Of a DNA stretch of 43,388 nucleotides, positions 1 to 9,920 are shown piece by piece; the first letter of the stretch is position 1; the number at the start of each line of letters is the position of its first letter. The notes beneath the pieces are model-generated. The model was not told where the DNA came from. It ran no database searches and worked only from the letters and a program-made list of their open reading frames with translations. The stretch is from assembly GCA_002842265.1 (NCBI GenBank), contig PHCO01000005.1, forward strand, positions 1 through 43,388. Direction: 5' to 3'. This stretch comes from Betaproteobacteria bacterium HGW-Betaproteobacteria-18. Its GTDB lineage: Bacteria; Pseudomonadota; Gammaproteobacteria; Burkholderiales; Burkholderiaceae_C. The position numbers and the translations under genes are program-made.

Positions 1-99
1 GATGACCCCTGCCGCTTATGCCAGATCACTTGCCCAGAAATCAGTAAAATTAACCCCGGACTCTAAAGCCTACTGCTACTGAAAACGGGGGGACGTCGC
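1..99. repeat. Terminal inverted repeat, left copy (probable edge of an IS/transposon or assembly repeat)
   Basis: Positions 1-99 are the exact reverse complement of 43290-43388; identity stops at base 100 (t vs c). Family not assigned. Confidence 0.9.
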
Positions 100-345
100 T
101 TGCAAAGTATCGTTTGATTTGAAACAGCAAAGTACCATCTTTGAACCAGCGACAGCAGCAGGATCAGTATTGGCGGAAACCGGCACCTGTTCGTCAAAAC
201 TTTGCGTTTGCATGCGCAACCCGCCGCAACGAATTGCTTCGACATGAACAGAGCGGCCAATCAGGACAACTTCACGTCCAGCGCGAGCAAGCATTCCGCC
301 GTAAAAGCAGCCGACTGCGCCAGCACCCAGTATTGTGGTCTTCAT
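76..345 (-). pseudogene. panE: 2-dehydropantoate 2-reductase (ApbA/PanE family), 5' fragment truncated by the terminal repeat
   Basis: N-terminal Rossmann motif MKTTILGAGAVGCFYGGMLARAGREVVLIGR; similarity stops around FKSNDTLQ, where the 99-bp repeat begins, followed by a short repeat-encoded tail. Confidence 0.75.
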
Positions 346-496
346 AGCGTGTTCTCTGTGTATTTTGTTGTCTTCTCGGGATCTGCTCTATGTAGGAGGG
401 AAGCATAGCGATAGCAAATGGCGTACCGTCGATGGAGGTAAGTTGTGCTTTCAGGGTCAGGACAAATCCGATTCAGGGCGCCAAGGGACTAAATGC

Positions 497-1534
497 CTAA
501 TGCCGCGCCAATATAAATGAACCCTTTTCTCGTGGGTCGAGATGGACTAGTTCAACGGACTTGAAACCGGCTTCTGTTAACCAATTTGAGTAATCATCAT
601 AGGAGTAGGTTTGAGTGCCGGTTTCTAACAGGAGAGTAAGGCGAAATGCTGCATCGAGTGCGTTCTTCGGTGTCTTTGTTAAGTATTCATGGATGACGAG
701 CAGGCCCCCTGGGTTTAGGGAGTTGAAAATCCGCTGAAAGACAAGGCGATTCTCGTCCACAGTATGGTTGTGTGCGACTGAAAGATAAAATACCAAGTCA
801 TGGTTGATTCCCCAGTTCTGTTCTTGTAAATCTCCGGGAATCAAGTCAATACGTTCTGAGAGGCCTTCATTCTTGATGGTTTTCCCTGTTTTGGTTAGAG
901 CGGAGGGAAGGTCAACGATGGCCGCGTTGAGCTGTGGGTAGTGATGGCAGAATCGAATCGCATGTAGACCATGTGAGCCACCCAAGTCGAGCAATTGGCG
1001 ATATTCTGCTTGAACAGGGACGTGTTTTAGTAGGTCAGCTCCAAGATCTGAAGCAAATGCAGCCATATATGATGAAAACAAATCACCAAGGTGGGGTTTT
1101 TCCACCATCGCATTCCAAAGAATATTTTCAGGGTGTCCGCCGCGCACTGCTTCCGCTAGCCCCCCCATCATTGACCATGCCTCGTGTGTCCATAGCAGCC
1201 CCGGTGTGTAGTCGACTTTCCCTCGGCTTGTAAACCAACGTTGGGTACTAGCAGTATTGGCCAAGTGATCGCCGTGCTTTTCCAGATAGCCCAAGGCTAT
1301 TAGGAAGTCAGTTAGGGCGGCAGTCCCCTTGTTGCTGGAATCAATTTTGGCAGCAAGTTTCGCAACTGAGAGGGGGCCAACGGCCAATGCTTCAAACAGC
1401 CCCAGGCGTCCTGCTGCGATGATTGCTGACGATTTCATCATCGGCATGTAGACGTCGAGCATCGCCAACTCATTGGATCCTGTCGGCTGGGAAAAATCCG
1501 ATTTCCGGATTAGGGTTGTCGGTTTTTTCGCCAT
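497..1534 (-). CDS. SAM-dependent O-methyltransferase with N-terminal dimerisation domain (acetylserotonin/CrtF-type)
   Basis: 345 aa; LLDLGGSHGLHAIRF SAM motif I, winged-helix-like N-terminus, C-terminal LNPGGLLVIHEY. Confidence 0.8.
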   Translation of the reverse strand: MAKKPTTLIRKSDFSQPTGSNELAMLDVYMPMMKSSAIIAAGRLGLFEALAVGPLSVAKLAAKIDSSNKGTAALTDFLIALGYLEKHGDHLANTASTQRWFTSRGKVDYTPGLLWTHEAWSMMGGLAEAVRGGHPENILWNAMVEKPHLGDLFSSYMAAFASDLGADLLKHVPVQAEYRQLLDLGGSHGLHAIRFCHHYPQLNAAIVDLPSALTKTGKTIKNEGLSERIDLIPGDLQEQNWGINHDLVFYLSVAHNHTVDENRLVFQRIFNSLNPGGLLVIHEYLTKTPKNALDAAFRLTLLLETGTQTYSYDDYSNWLTEAGFKSVELVHLDPREKGSFILARH

Positions 1535-1592
1535 ATTTTTACCTGAAGCTCAATTCAATGATTTACACCTGATGCTGTGCCTAAGCATGCTT

Positions 1593-1976
1593 TCATTCCG
1601 GGGAGCGGCAAGAGGCAACAATTTTGTGCCCATCGAGGTCGCGGATATAGGCTGCATAGGCGTTCTCACCAAATGGGCGTGGGCCGGGGGGGCCTTCGTC
1701 AGTTCCGCCGAGTTCGAGTGCGCGCCGGTAAAACTCATTAATGGCTGCACGGTTAGGTGCCTGAAGCCCGATAGTCAAACCATTGCTTGCGGATGCAGGC
1801 TCCCCATTGCGCGGGTAACCAACCATGAATTGTGGGGATTGGATTCCCCAGCCGCAGATTTTGTGCGCCAGATTGAGCAGAGGCTTAAAGTTTAATGGTT
1901 CGAGTACGTAGTCATAAAATAATTTGGCGCGATCGAGGTCCTGTGTGCCTAGTGTAATGTGTGTAAGGATGCTCAT
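1593..1976 (-). CDS. VOC/glyoxalase-family protein
   Basis: 127 aa; MSILTHITLGTQDLDRAKLFYDYVLEPL ... YAAYIRDLDGHKIVASC. Confidence 0.85.
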   Translation of the reverse strand: MSILTHITLGTQDLDRAKLFYDYVLEPLNFKPLLNLAHKICGWGIQSPQFMVGYPRNGEPASASNGLTIGLQAPNRAAINEFYRRALELGGTDEGPPGPRPFGENAYAAYIRDLDGHKIVASCRSPE

Positions 1977-2005
1977 GTTGTGGCCGTTTCTTGATTTTCT
2001 CAGGG

Positions 2006-3637
2006 TTAACGCTTGGTTATCTGGATATCACTTTGTTCCATATCCCAAGTGCTAGGAGTTTTGCCTTCTTCACGGAGTTCGTATTTCAGCACGCGTCCTT
2101 GGGGGTTCTTTGGCATGGTCGTCCGAAACTCGATGTAGCGGGGGAGCGCATAGTAGGGCACTGCAGATGTCGCCCATTTGAAGAGGTCTTCCGGCTTAAG
2201 GGAACTACCAGGTTTGAGGATCGCGGTTACTTTTACGTCATCCTCCCCCTTGTCAGAGGGGACAGCATGTACGGCCACTTCCTCAATTTCTGGATGCGCG
2301 GAGAAGGCAGCCTCCATCTCGAAGCTTGAAATGTTTTCTCCGCGGCGACGCAGGTAGTCTTTCTTGCGGTCCACGAAATAGAAAAAGCCATTGTCGTCAA
2401 ACTTGCCAATATCGCCGGTATGGAACCACATATTGCGCATTAGTTTGACTGTGTCAGCAGGACGGCCCCAGTAGCCCATAAACATGATGTCTGGGCGAAG
2501 TGGACGAACCACGATTTCACCCGGCGAGTTAGCGGGAAGTTCGCGGTCCAGTTCATCAAATATACGAACATCAAAGTCTGGTACACGTTTGCCAGACGAT
2601 CCTGGTGCGGCATATTCGCCACCTGGTAACGAAGTGATAACGCTGGCTTCGGTCAGGCCATACCCATTTCCGCCAACTTGCTTTGCGCCGAATCGATCAC
2701 GCCAAGTCTTTTTGGTTTCTTCAGTGAATGGATTTCCCCTTACAGTGTGAATCTGGCCGAAGCACTTTTTCATTGATGCGTTGTCTGTCGCTTGAGCGAG
2801 TAAACCGCCCATACTGCCAAGGATGGAAGCAATCGTTGCGCCGCTTCGTTCAACCTCGGGCCAGAAATTTGAGACGGAGAAGCGTTGAACAATGGCAACA
2901 CGGGCACCGACGAGGATGTTCGATATGATGCCGACGCATAGTGCGTTCATATGAAACAGCGGTAGAGGCGTGATTGTCACGTCCTTTTCTGTAGCGGGCC
3001 CCGCTCGAAGTTGTAGGCGGGCTAGATTGCACATGTAGTTGTAACTCAGCATGCAACCTTTTGATGGCCCGGTAGTACCTGAGGTGTAAACGATACAGGC
3101 AAGGTCCCAAGGATTTGGCTTGGTCATTATCGTGTCAGTGCAACTACCTCGATGTTCGTCGAGTGGACGAATGCCAATAGGCGATGTTGGGTGCCGCTCG
3201 AGATTGCCTCGATGCAGGATTAAACTTGCATCGGGAATGCCGTCTGATACTTGGGCGATACGATCAACGTAATCTGCCTCGGAAATGATGATTTTTGCTT
3301 TCGAGTCAGCGATTTGGTGACGCAGAAACTCTCCTCGCAGTGCAGTGTTGACCGGAACACTTACCGCGCAGAGCTTATTCGCCGCAAGCCAGCAGACTAC
3401 CGCATCGATGTTGTTATCGAGCATGCTTAACACTGTATGCCCGGCTTCTACACCCAATTCGGCAAGTGCATGAGCAAATTGCGTTGAGAGTCGGTCTACG
3501 TCTGCATACGTGAACAATTGTCCACCGAAATCGAGTAGCACTCGATCCGGGTGGGCGGCAACCGCCCTATCAAGTGCTGCGATAACCGTATCCTGCTGGC
3601 CGATAGACCAAGTATTGATGTCGCCAATTCCAGCCAT
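2006..3637 (-). CDS. AMP-dependent acyl-CoA synthetase/ligase (CaiC-like ANL family)
   Basis: 543 aa; YTSGTTGPSKGCMLS, GYGLTEASV, YFVDRKKDYLRRRGENIS, PKNPQGRVLKYELR. Confidence 0.88.
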   Translation of the reverse strand: MAGIGDINTWSIGQQDTVIAALDRAVAAHPDRVLLDFGGQLFTYADVDRLSTQFAHALAELGVEAGHTVLSMLDNNIDAVVCWLAANKLCAVSVPVNTALRGEFLRHQIADSKAKIIISEADYVDRIAQVSDGIPDASLILHRGNLERHPTSPIGIRPLDEHRGSCTDTIMTKPNPWDLACIVYTSGTTGPSKGCMLSYNYMCNLARLQLRAGPATEKDVTITPLPLFHMNALCVGIISNILVGARVAIVQRFSVSNFWPEVERSGATIASILGSMGGLLAQATDNASMKKCFGQIHTVRGNPFTEETKKTWRDRFGAKQVGGNGYGLTEASVITSLPGGEYAAPGSSGKRVPDFDVRIFDELDRELPANSPGEIVVRPLRPDIMFMGYWGRPADTVKLMRNMWFHTGDIGKFDDNGFFYFVDRKKDYLRRRGENISSFEMEAAFSAHPEIEEVAVHAVPSDKGEDDVKVTAILKPGSSLKPEDLFKWATSAVPYYALPRYIEFRTTMPKNPQGRVLKYELREEGKTPSTWDMEQSDIQITKR

Positions 3638-3698
3638 ATTTGTCTCCTGATCCTCATGCGTTGCGATGAGGTTGATGTGATGTGATCAAGTCCGACAA

Positions 3699-3727
3699 AA
3701 TATAAACAGAAAACGAATAAGTGTCAA
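3699..3727 (-). promoter_or_regulatory. Putative sigma70 promoter of the acyl-CoA synthetase gene
   Basis: Minus strand TTGACA - 17 nt - TATATT, in the divergent intergenic region facing the TetR gene. Confidence 0.5.
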
Positions 3728-3819
3728 AGTTGTTCCGATTTTAAGGGCTTGTGCATATTCGGATTGAGGCGGGCGCGCTACAATCCATCGCATGGTTTCG
3801 GTGGTTTCTGGAGAGATTG

Positions 3820-4527
3820 ATGACGGATCTGGGTGAGCAGGGAAAAACTGATAAGGCAAATAAAATGGACGGGACTGCTCGTGGCAAAAAAAGTCTGGGG
3901 ATAGGTACCAGGACGCCCAAACAAAGCGGTGCTGTGATCAAGGTGCGGCGTAACAAGCGATCTGATGGCACGATTCAGTCGATATTGAGTGCAACTGAAG
4001 AGATTTTGCTTCGCTCTGGGGCGGAACGGATTTCTATTCTGGATGTTTGCGAAGAAGCTCATATTTCGCGCGGCACGTTCTATCGTTACTTCTCATCGCA
4101 GGAAGACTTGCTTGACGCTTACTCCCGTTACAAGCGCGACCAATTTCATACCTCGTTGCATGATGCAACCGATGCTTACGTCGATCCGGACGAGCGACTT
4201 CAGGCGGTTGTACGTTACATCGATAATTACCTTGAAAATACCCGTGCCCGACAGCTGCTGGTAGTGGCACCTGATTACGCGCTGCGTTTTTTCCAGCGTA
4301 TTTTTCAGGATTCTGTGGTCCGATTTCAGGATGTTTTACGGACAGTCTTCGATGCCTGGGAGGAACGCTTTGGCGTCCAACTCGACCGTGAAATGATTTG
4401 TGAGCTGATGATCCGTTATATCTTGAGCGAAGTCCTCGTTCCATCGGGCCCAGAGCGGCGTAATGTGCCACGCAAGATCGGTCGAATGATCTCGATGTTG
4501 ATGTCGGGCAAAGTTGCTCGACGCTAA
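3820..4527 (+). CDS. TetR/AcrR-family transcriptional regulator
   Basis: HTH ISILDVCEEAHISRGTFYRYFSSQEDLLDAY; ATG 3820 preceded by ggagag. The longer ORF starts at 3751. Confidence 0.85.
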   Translation: MTDLGEQGKTDKANKMDGTARGKKSLGIGTRTPKQSGAVIKVRRNKRSDGTIQSILSATEEILLRSGAERISILDVCEEAHISRGTFYRYFSSQEDLLDAYSRYKRDQFHTSLHDATDAYVDPDERLQAVVRYIDNYLENTRARQLLVVAPDYALRFFQRIFQDSVVRFQDVLRTVFDAWEERFGVQLDREMICELMIRYILSEVLVPSGPERRNVPRKIGRMISMLMSGKVARR

Positions 4528-4692
4528 TACTTAGACCGACAGCACCGTGCGGGGGCGATCAGGTATTTGCCTTTGACTCCAGGTAAAACCAATCTCCTGT
4601 TCAAGAACTGGTGATGTGCTTCAATCCGTGTCGATTGAAGTTTAACCGCCAGAATCATTGGAACGGACTGGGAAAGTCCAGGAGGAGACTGA

Positions 4693-6282
4693 ATGGTAGT
4701 CGGGAGTTCATACGATGTGGCAATTGTCGGCGGAGGGCATAACGGATTAGCTGCCGCTTGCTATCTGGCAGAAGCTGGGAAGCGGGTGGTAGTGATCGAA
4801 GCATGTGACAAGATCGGTGGGATGGCATCGAGTGGATATCTGATTCCAGAAGCACCACAGCATCTTATCAATCCATGTGCCTTGGACCTGATGTCATTAA
4901 GGGTTCATCCCATGATGTCTGAGGAGTTACAACTAGACCGTCATGGATTTCGCCAGGTGGAGGTCAGTCCTGGCTATGTATACCTGCATCCGGATGGCAA
5001 CTCGCTGGTCTTCTGGCGCGATCCTAAAAAAACGGCTGAGGAGATTGCACGTTTCTCTGCCAAGGACGCGCTTGAATTCTTGGACTTGATGAAATTGGTT
5101 GATGCCTTCGTCAATATGGCTATTCCGATGATGCGGGTAGATCCTTCTCAGCGGAATCTAGGCGCAAAGTGGGAGGCGATAAAGGCCCTGTTTCGGAATC
5201 GCCACCTCAAACCTGACGTCATGGCGCTGATCGGAAGTCCTGCCTATACCTCGATCATGGAGCGCTTTGAGCACCCCATTACACAATCAGCATTGTGTTG
5301 TCTGCTCGGTGCGGCTGGGCCGATTACCAACGAGGCGACCGGAATCTACTTCGCCTTGCTCGGGTTTATTCACCGTTTCGGTATTGGTCGGGCAATTGGT
5401 GGTACCCAAACGATTTCCAACGCGCTAGCCTCCCGGTTACGAGAACTGGGTGGAGAAATTCTGCTGTCGTCACCCGTTGAGGAAATACTTGCTGAGAGGG
5501 GGCGAGTGAAAGGCGTTCGCCTAAAGAGCGGCACGATATTGACGGCTAAGGCTGTGGTTGCCTCGATTCATCCGAAGATGGCGTTAGAAATGGTTACGCC
5601 AGGTGTCTTAGATCGGCGTACCTTGATTCGAGTGGCGCATGCACCATCGAATGGTCATGGCGCTTCGCCGCTGAAGGTTGATGTCGCGCTCAGCGGCAGG
5701 ATTAGCTATAAACGCCATGAAGCAATGCGGCATGATGGCTTGAGCTTGAGACAATGCGTTCTGTTAATTGGTACCTCTGAAGCGGTTCTCGATAACTTTC
5801 GTGTCTCTGCACGCGGCGATGTCTCGAGTTTGCCCTACTTATGGATTACAGCCCCGAGTGCTGTTGATCCAGGTCAGGCTCCAGATGGGCAGGAAGTCGC
5901 TTATCTCTATTCGGTTGCCATGCCCGTCGAGCCGCGCGAAGGATGGGGGGTGATTCGGTCGCGTATTGGTCAGCAGGTGATAGATCAGGCTGCTGACTAT
6001 ATGGATGGATTGAAGGAGTATGAAATTGGTCGTCGCATCGAAGCTGCACCTGACCTGGCTGCCCGTCTGAATGTATATCGCGGCTGCGTGGTGCACATTG
6101 ATACCAGCACAACGCGCTCCTCACTCATGCGTCCTGCGGTCAGTTTGGGGGGCGACACTTTACCAGTGGCAGGTTTGTTTTTGGGGGCAGCTGGTATTCA
6201 TCCGGGTGGAGGGGTCAATGGCTTGCCTGGGCGAATTGCTGCGGGCCGGGTTAAACGATATTTGGCTCGTTCGCCACTTTAA
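4693..6282 (+). CDS. Phytoene desaturase/dehydrogenase-like FAD-dependent oxidoreductase (COG1233)
   Basis: 529 aa; YDVAIVGGGHNGLAAACYLAEAGKRVVVIEACDKIGGMASS and C-terminal LFLGAAGIHPGGGVNGLPGRIAAGRV. Confidence 0.87.
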   Translation: MVVGSSYDVAIVGGGHNGLAAACYLAEAGKRVVVIEACDKIGGMASSGYLIPEAPQHLINPCALDLMSLRVHPMMSEELQLDRHGFRQVEVSPGYVYLHPDGNSLVFWRDPKKTAEEIARFSAKDALEFLDLMKLVDAFVNMAIPMMRVDPSQRNLGAKWEAIKALFRNRHLKPDVMALIGSPAYTSIMERFEHPITQSALCCLLGAAGPITNEATGIYFALLGFIHRFGIGRAIGGTQTISNALASRLRELGGEILLSSPVEEILAERGRVKGVRLKSGTILTAKAVVASIHPKMALEMVTPGVLDRRTLIRVAHAPSNGHGASPLKVDVALSGRISYKRHEAMRHDGLSLRQCVLLIGTSEAVLDNFRVSARGDVSSLPYLWITAPSAVDPGQAPDGQEVAYLYSVAMPVEPREGWGVIRSRIGQQVIDQAADYMDGLKEYEIGRRIEAAPDLAARLNVYRGCVVHIDTSTTRSSLMRPAVSLGGDTLPVAGLFLGAAGIHPGGGVNGLPGRIAAGRVKRYLARSPL

Positions 6283-6961
6283 CGAGAGGGTGCGACTCGC
6301 TACGTTCCCTTTCTACCGCGGAGAGTACGAAATCGACGGAAAATCTTCGCCAAATATCTGCATCCGTTTTTTTGCTGACATCCAATCCGCACAATGTTGA
6401 GACGGTATAGCGGCTAACGTAGGCGCTGGTCGTGGCCAATACTGCTGCCGTAAGCAGTAATTCAATGTCGACGTCCCGGCGAAAATCACCCGATTCTATG
6501 CCGCGGTCAAACACTCGACGCATCATCTGTTTCAATTCAGGAGCAAGCTCGATAAAGCTGTTCCGTGGAGTCGTATGACTCTCATGGTATCGGATGCCTT
6601 CCTGAGCGAGCGAACTCAGAAGAGGGTCATGATAAGGGTGAATCATGTGCTCGAGGAGTGCCTGGAGGGCTTTGCGGGGCGATAGATGGTCGAGCTCTAT
6701 CGACAGCAATCCGCTCATTGTTTCGGCTGAGGACTGTTCCAGAACATAGGCGAAGAGTTCGTCCTTACTATGGTAGTAGTGGTAGATCAGTTGCTTTGTG
6801 ACGCCCGCAGCTTGGGCGATGTCATCGATCCGTGCCTGAGCCAAACCCTTTGCGGCGAACTCTTGTCGTGCCGCTTCAGCAATCCGCCTCAAGGTCTCAC
6901 GTTTGTCCGGAGGCGCCTTGCCTGCGATTGGAGAGGTGATGCTTTTGGTCTTTCCAAGCAT
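6251..6961 (-). CDS. TetR/AcrR-family transcriptional regulator
   Basis: 236 aa; ARIDDIAQAAGVTKQLIYHYYHSKDELFAYVLE. Its 3' end overlaps the convergent upstream gene by 32 bp. Confidence 0.87.
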   Translation of the reverse strand: MLGKTKSITSPIAGKAPPDKRETLRRIAEAARQEFAAKGLAQARIDDIAQAAGVTKQLIYHYYHSKDELFAYVLEQSSAETMSGLLSIELDHLSPRKALQALLEHMIHPYHDPLLSSLAQEGIRYHESHTTPRNSFIELAPELKQMMRRVFDRGIESGDFRRDVDIELLLTAAVLATTSAYVSRYTVSTLCGLDVSKKTDADIWRRFSVDFVLSAVERERSESHPLVKVANEPNIV

Positions 6962-7146
6962 GAAGTGGCTACATATCTTATCTAGATTCAGATCATCTTA
7001 CTCCACTTGACTGAAGGTCAAACGAAGCTACGGTTGCGGTGACCTGAAGTCGGTATTATGTATTCGAAAATTGAAAAAGTATTCAGTTTTTAATTCGTGG
7101 CTAATTGCGTCCGGCATACGCAGGAATTCATATAACGGAGACAAAA

Positions 7147-8421
7147 TTGAAAAACAACGTGGTCGATCTTGATCTGGAAACCGCTTATTCAGCTGTTTCG
7201 GAAACCTATAAAGGCAAAGGCGACATTCATGTCGCTTGCCGTGAAATGAGGAGTAAGTCGCCAGTTTTTGTCGGTGACTTTCTTGAACAGTTTGGTGTTC
7301 CAACGAATGCTGGAATGCAACAGGGTACTCGTCCAACTTTTGCGCTGTTCAAATACCAGGACGTCATGAGTGTTCTTAGAGATGCTTCCACTTTCACCAA
7401 TGGTTTTATTGCTGAGGGATTGGGTGCCTTTTTTGATGGTTTGATTATCCTTGCGATGGATGGTGAGCAACACCGTCGCGTCCGTGCCTTGCTTCAACCG
7501 GCCTTTATGCCAGAAACAGTCAACAAGTGGCGGGACCAGATCGATGAAGTAATCCGCGAGGACTTTCTTGAGCAGATGGTGCCGGTAAAGAAAGCGGACC
7601 TGATGGATTTTGGGTTGAACTTTCCAATTCGCGAAATGTACGCGCTAATGGGGTTTCCTACCGACAACAAAGAGGCGTACCGAAAATATGCGGCCTGGAC
7701 TTTGGCTATGGTCGGCGGCAATCAGATTGATCCGGAAAAGGCCCCTGAAGCAAGGCGAAATGCAGGTATCGCTGTCAAATTACTCTATGACGCCATTAAG
7801 GATGTGGTGGTCAAGAGAAGGGCAGATGGTTGCATAGGAGACGACCTAATTGGCCGCCTGCTGCGAGCTGAGCATGAAGGGCATCGACTGAATGACCATG
7901 AAGTAGTTACGTTCGTGCGCTCCCTCCTTCCGGCTGCTGGCGAAACGACGACCCGTACATTTAGTTCGGTAATGTCTCTGCTGTTCGCTACACCAGGTCT
8001 GATTGATCGGGTACGCGCTGACCGTTCTCTAATACCGAAACTGATTGATGAGACAGTTCGCTATGAGCCAGTTTCAACATTCAAGGTGCGTGAAACGGCT
8101 AAAGATGTCGAATTCCACGGTGTGAAAATTCCAAAGGGTTCTTTTGTCCAGTGTTTGGTAGTGTCGGCCAATCGTGACGAAGAAGTATTCGAGAACCCAG
8201 ACACATTCGACATAGACCGCAAACTTAAACCGTCCTTTGGCTTTGGTTTCGGTCCGCACATGTGTATCGGCCAGTTCGTCGCCAAGGTCGAACTGAATTG
8301 TGCGATCAACGCCATCCTCGATCTTTTTCCGAATATCCGGCTTGACCCAGATATGCCGGCGCCAGTTATCGAAGGTGCGCAACTGCGTGGCGCATCGCAT
8401 GTTCATGTGATTTGGGACTAA
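7147..8421 (+). CDS. Cytochrome P450 (paralog 1)
   Basis: I-helix AAGETTTRTF, ExxR ETVR, heme loop FGFGFGPHMCIGQF. TTG start at 7147 after ggag; ORF open from 7105. Confidence 0.95.
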   Translation: MKNNVVDLDLETAYSAVSETYKGKGDIHVACREMRSKSPVFVGDFLEQFGVPTNAGMQQGTRPTFALFKYQDVMSVLRDASTFTNGFIAEGLGAFFDGLIILAMDGEQHRRVRALLQPAFMPETVNKWRDQIDEVIREDFLEQMVPVKKADLMDFGLNFPIREMYALMGFPTDNKEAYRKYAAWTLAMVGGNQIDPEKAPEARRNAGIAVKLLYDAIKDVVVKRRADGCIGDDLIGRLLRAEHEGHRLNDHEVVTFVRSLLPAAGETTTRTFSSVMSLLFATPGLIDRVRADRSLIPKLIDETVRYEPVSTFKVRETAKDVEFHGVKIPKGSFVQCLVVSANRDEEVFENPDTFDIDRKLKPSFGFGFGPHMCIGQFVAKVELNCAINAILDLFPNIRLDPDMPAPVIEGAQLRGASHVHVIWD

Positions 8422-8488
8422 ATCGTCAAGCCTGACACTTGCCCTTTCGTTTCTACGGAGGGCATTAGATCGTTTTCGGAAAATTCCC

Positions 8489-9520
8489 ATGAGAAAATTT
8501 ACGACCATTCCCCAGCGTGGCGACTTTGCTTATCAATGCCTGGTTGGTCCGCAAAATGTCAGTGGTGCAAAGTTGGCGGACTTGCGCGATCACTACGGTT
8601 TAAAGCTGACCAAGCACATGCCGTTTGGCTGCGTGCGCGATGATGACGGGCATATCTATGCAATGGTTCGCGCTATCAATGCGCCCGGTAGCAGCCCTAA
8701 TCCAACGAAGTTCATTTACCAGTCTACCCGTCTCGACAATAAGAATGTGCGAGTCGATAAAGCGCGGATTGCGACTCAGGCGCTGACGATGTTTCCGAAG
8801 CGATGGCTCGATGGCGATACCGCCTGCTGGTCGAGTCTGGATGAGGAAATGGGCAATCCGTGGCTGATTACAGCCTCAGGCACACGTTTTAGCTGGAAGG
8901 AGGAGGGGCTCCTCGATCTTAGTGGTTCTCTGATTGGCAATGGGATGCAGTGGTATTTGCCAGGAGAGGAATGGGGAACCTTCTATGTTTCCCAATTGTA
9001 TGATGTAAAAGGCATTTGCGAGGGGCGGCCGGTGAAAGGTGTTATCGCCTTGGATCAGGCCTGGCTACCAGAAGGTGGGAGCATCCATTTTCACAAGGAC
9101 TTGGTCGTAAATAACAAGATGCACGTGATTTGGTGGTCTTTTGCCACGATTTACAAGGATGGCACCTGGGATGTCGGTTCGTTCATGGTCGGGCACGATC
9201 ATCTCGGCTACGCAATTCTCCAGAACCATAAAGGCGAGATTTACTGTACTACGGACATCGAAGGCAGTGTTGTCCACAAGCCCGGTAGTTACTTTGTGGA
9301 GAGTGCTCGCATAGTGCTCGAGGGAAATGAGGAGTGGGAGTTTTTGCCTGATAAAAAGGGGGAAATGATCGATTTTGTCGGCGGATTTCCGATTACCGCG
9401 CAACAAGAGGGACGGTGGCGCAGAGTGGGTGATACGCGTGAGCCTGATCGCTGGATGGGTTGGGGGGAATCTGATCGTCGGAATGGAACTGCACGGAACG
9501 TACGGGGCCAAGATCTATAA
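8489..9520 (+). CDS. Conserved-looking protein of unknown function, possibly lipocalin/AttH-like beta-barrel
   Basis: 343 aa, 67 bp downstream of P450-1 on the same strand; Trp/Gly-rich with beta-like segments; no signature recognised. Confidence 0.6.
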   Translation: MRKFTTIPQRGDFAYQCLVGPQNVSGAKLADLRDHYGLKLTKHMPFGCVRDDDGHIYAMVRAINAPGSSPNPTKFIYQSTRLDNKNVRVDKARIATQALTMFPKRWLDGDTACWSSLDEEMGNPWLITASGTRFSWKEEGLLDLSGSLIGNGMQWYLPGEEWGTFYVSQLYDVKGICEGRPVKGVIALDQAWLPEGGSIHFHKDLVVNNKMHVIWWSFATIYKDGTWDVGSFMVGHDHLGYAILQNHKGEIYCTTDIEGSVVHKPGSYFVESARIVLEGNEEWEFLPDKKGEMIDFVGGFPITAQQEGRWRRVGDTREPDRWMGWGESDRRNGTARNVRGQDL

Positions 9521-9560
9521 ATAACGACGTTACGAATTGTTGCTGCAACGGAGAGTCAGT

Positions 9561-9920
9561 ATGAATACCTTTGAAATTAACGCTATCGAACGCTTTATGC
9601 ATGCACAAGTTGCTTGTTGGAACGCAGGCGACAAAGAGGGCTTTTTTGCTGCATATCGTGCTGCTGTGCCCGGTCGATTCTCAATCGAATATGTCGGCAA
9701 CTCATCAGCCGATGGATGGGCCGTGCTTGAGGGGATATGGGCAAAACAAAATGCTCGGATCGAGATCGAGGAGGTGGCCCTGGTCATCAATGGGCACGAA
9801 GCCGCTGCGCACAATCGCAACAGAATTAGGGATAGCTGTATTTGTATAGATACCATCGAGTTGTACAGCTTCAATGCTAGCGGCGACTTGTCCGTACGCT
9901 ATTTCATTGATCAGCCATAG
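9561..9920 (+). CDS. SnoaL/NTF2-like small protein
   Basis: About 119 aa; INAIERFMHAQVACWNAGDKEGFFAAYRAAVPGRFSIEYVG; gagag upstream of ATG 9561. Confidence 0.7.
   Translation: MNTFEINAIERFMHAQVACWNAGDKEGFFAAYRAAVPGRFSIEYVGNSSADGWAVLEGIWAKQNARIEIEEVALVINGHEAAAHNRNRIRDSCICIDTIELYSFNASGDLSVRYFIDQP

Noticed and set aside
1-99. Assigning the terminal repeat to IS1071 or another Tn3-family 110-bp inverted repeat
   Set aside because: Some resemblance (cgttttcag) and catabolic context, but no convincing GGGG...TAAG terminus at the boundary; family left open.
4034-4471. 145-aa minus-strand ORF inside the TetR gene
   Set aside because: Antisense to a clear TetR; no family resemblance.
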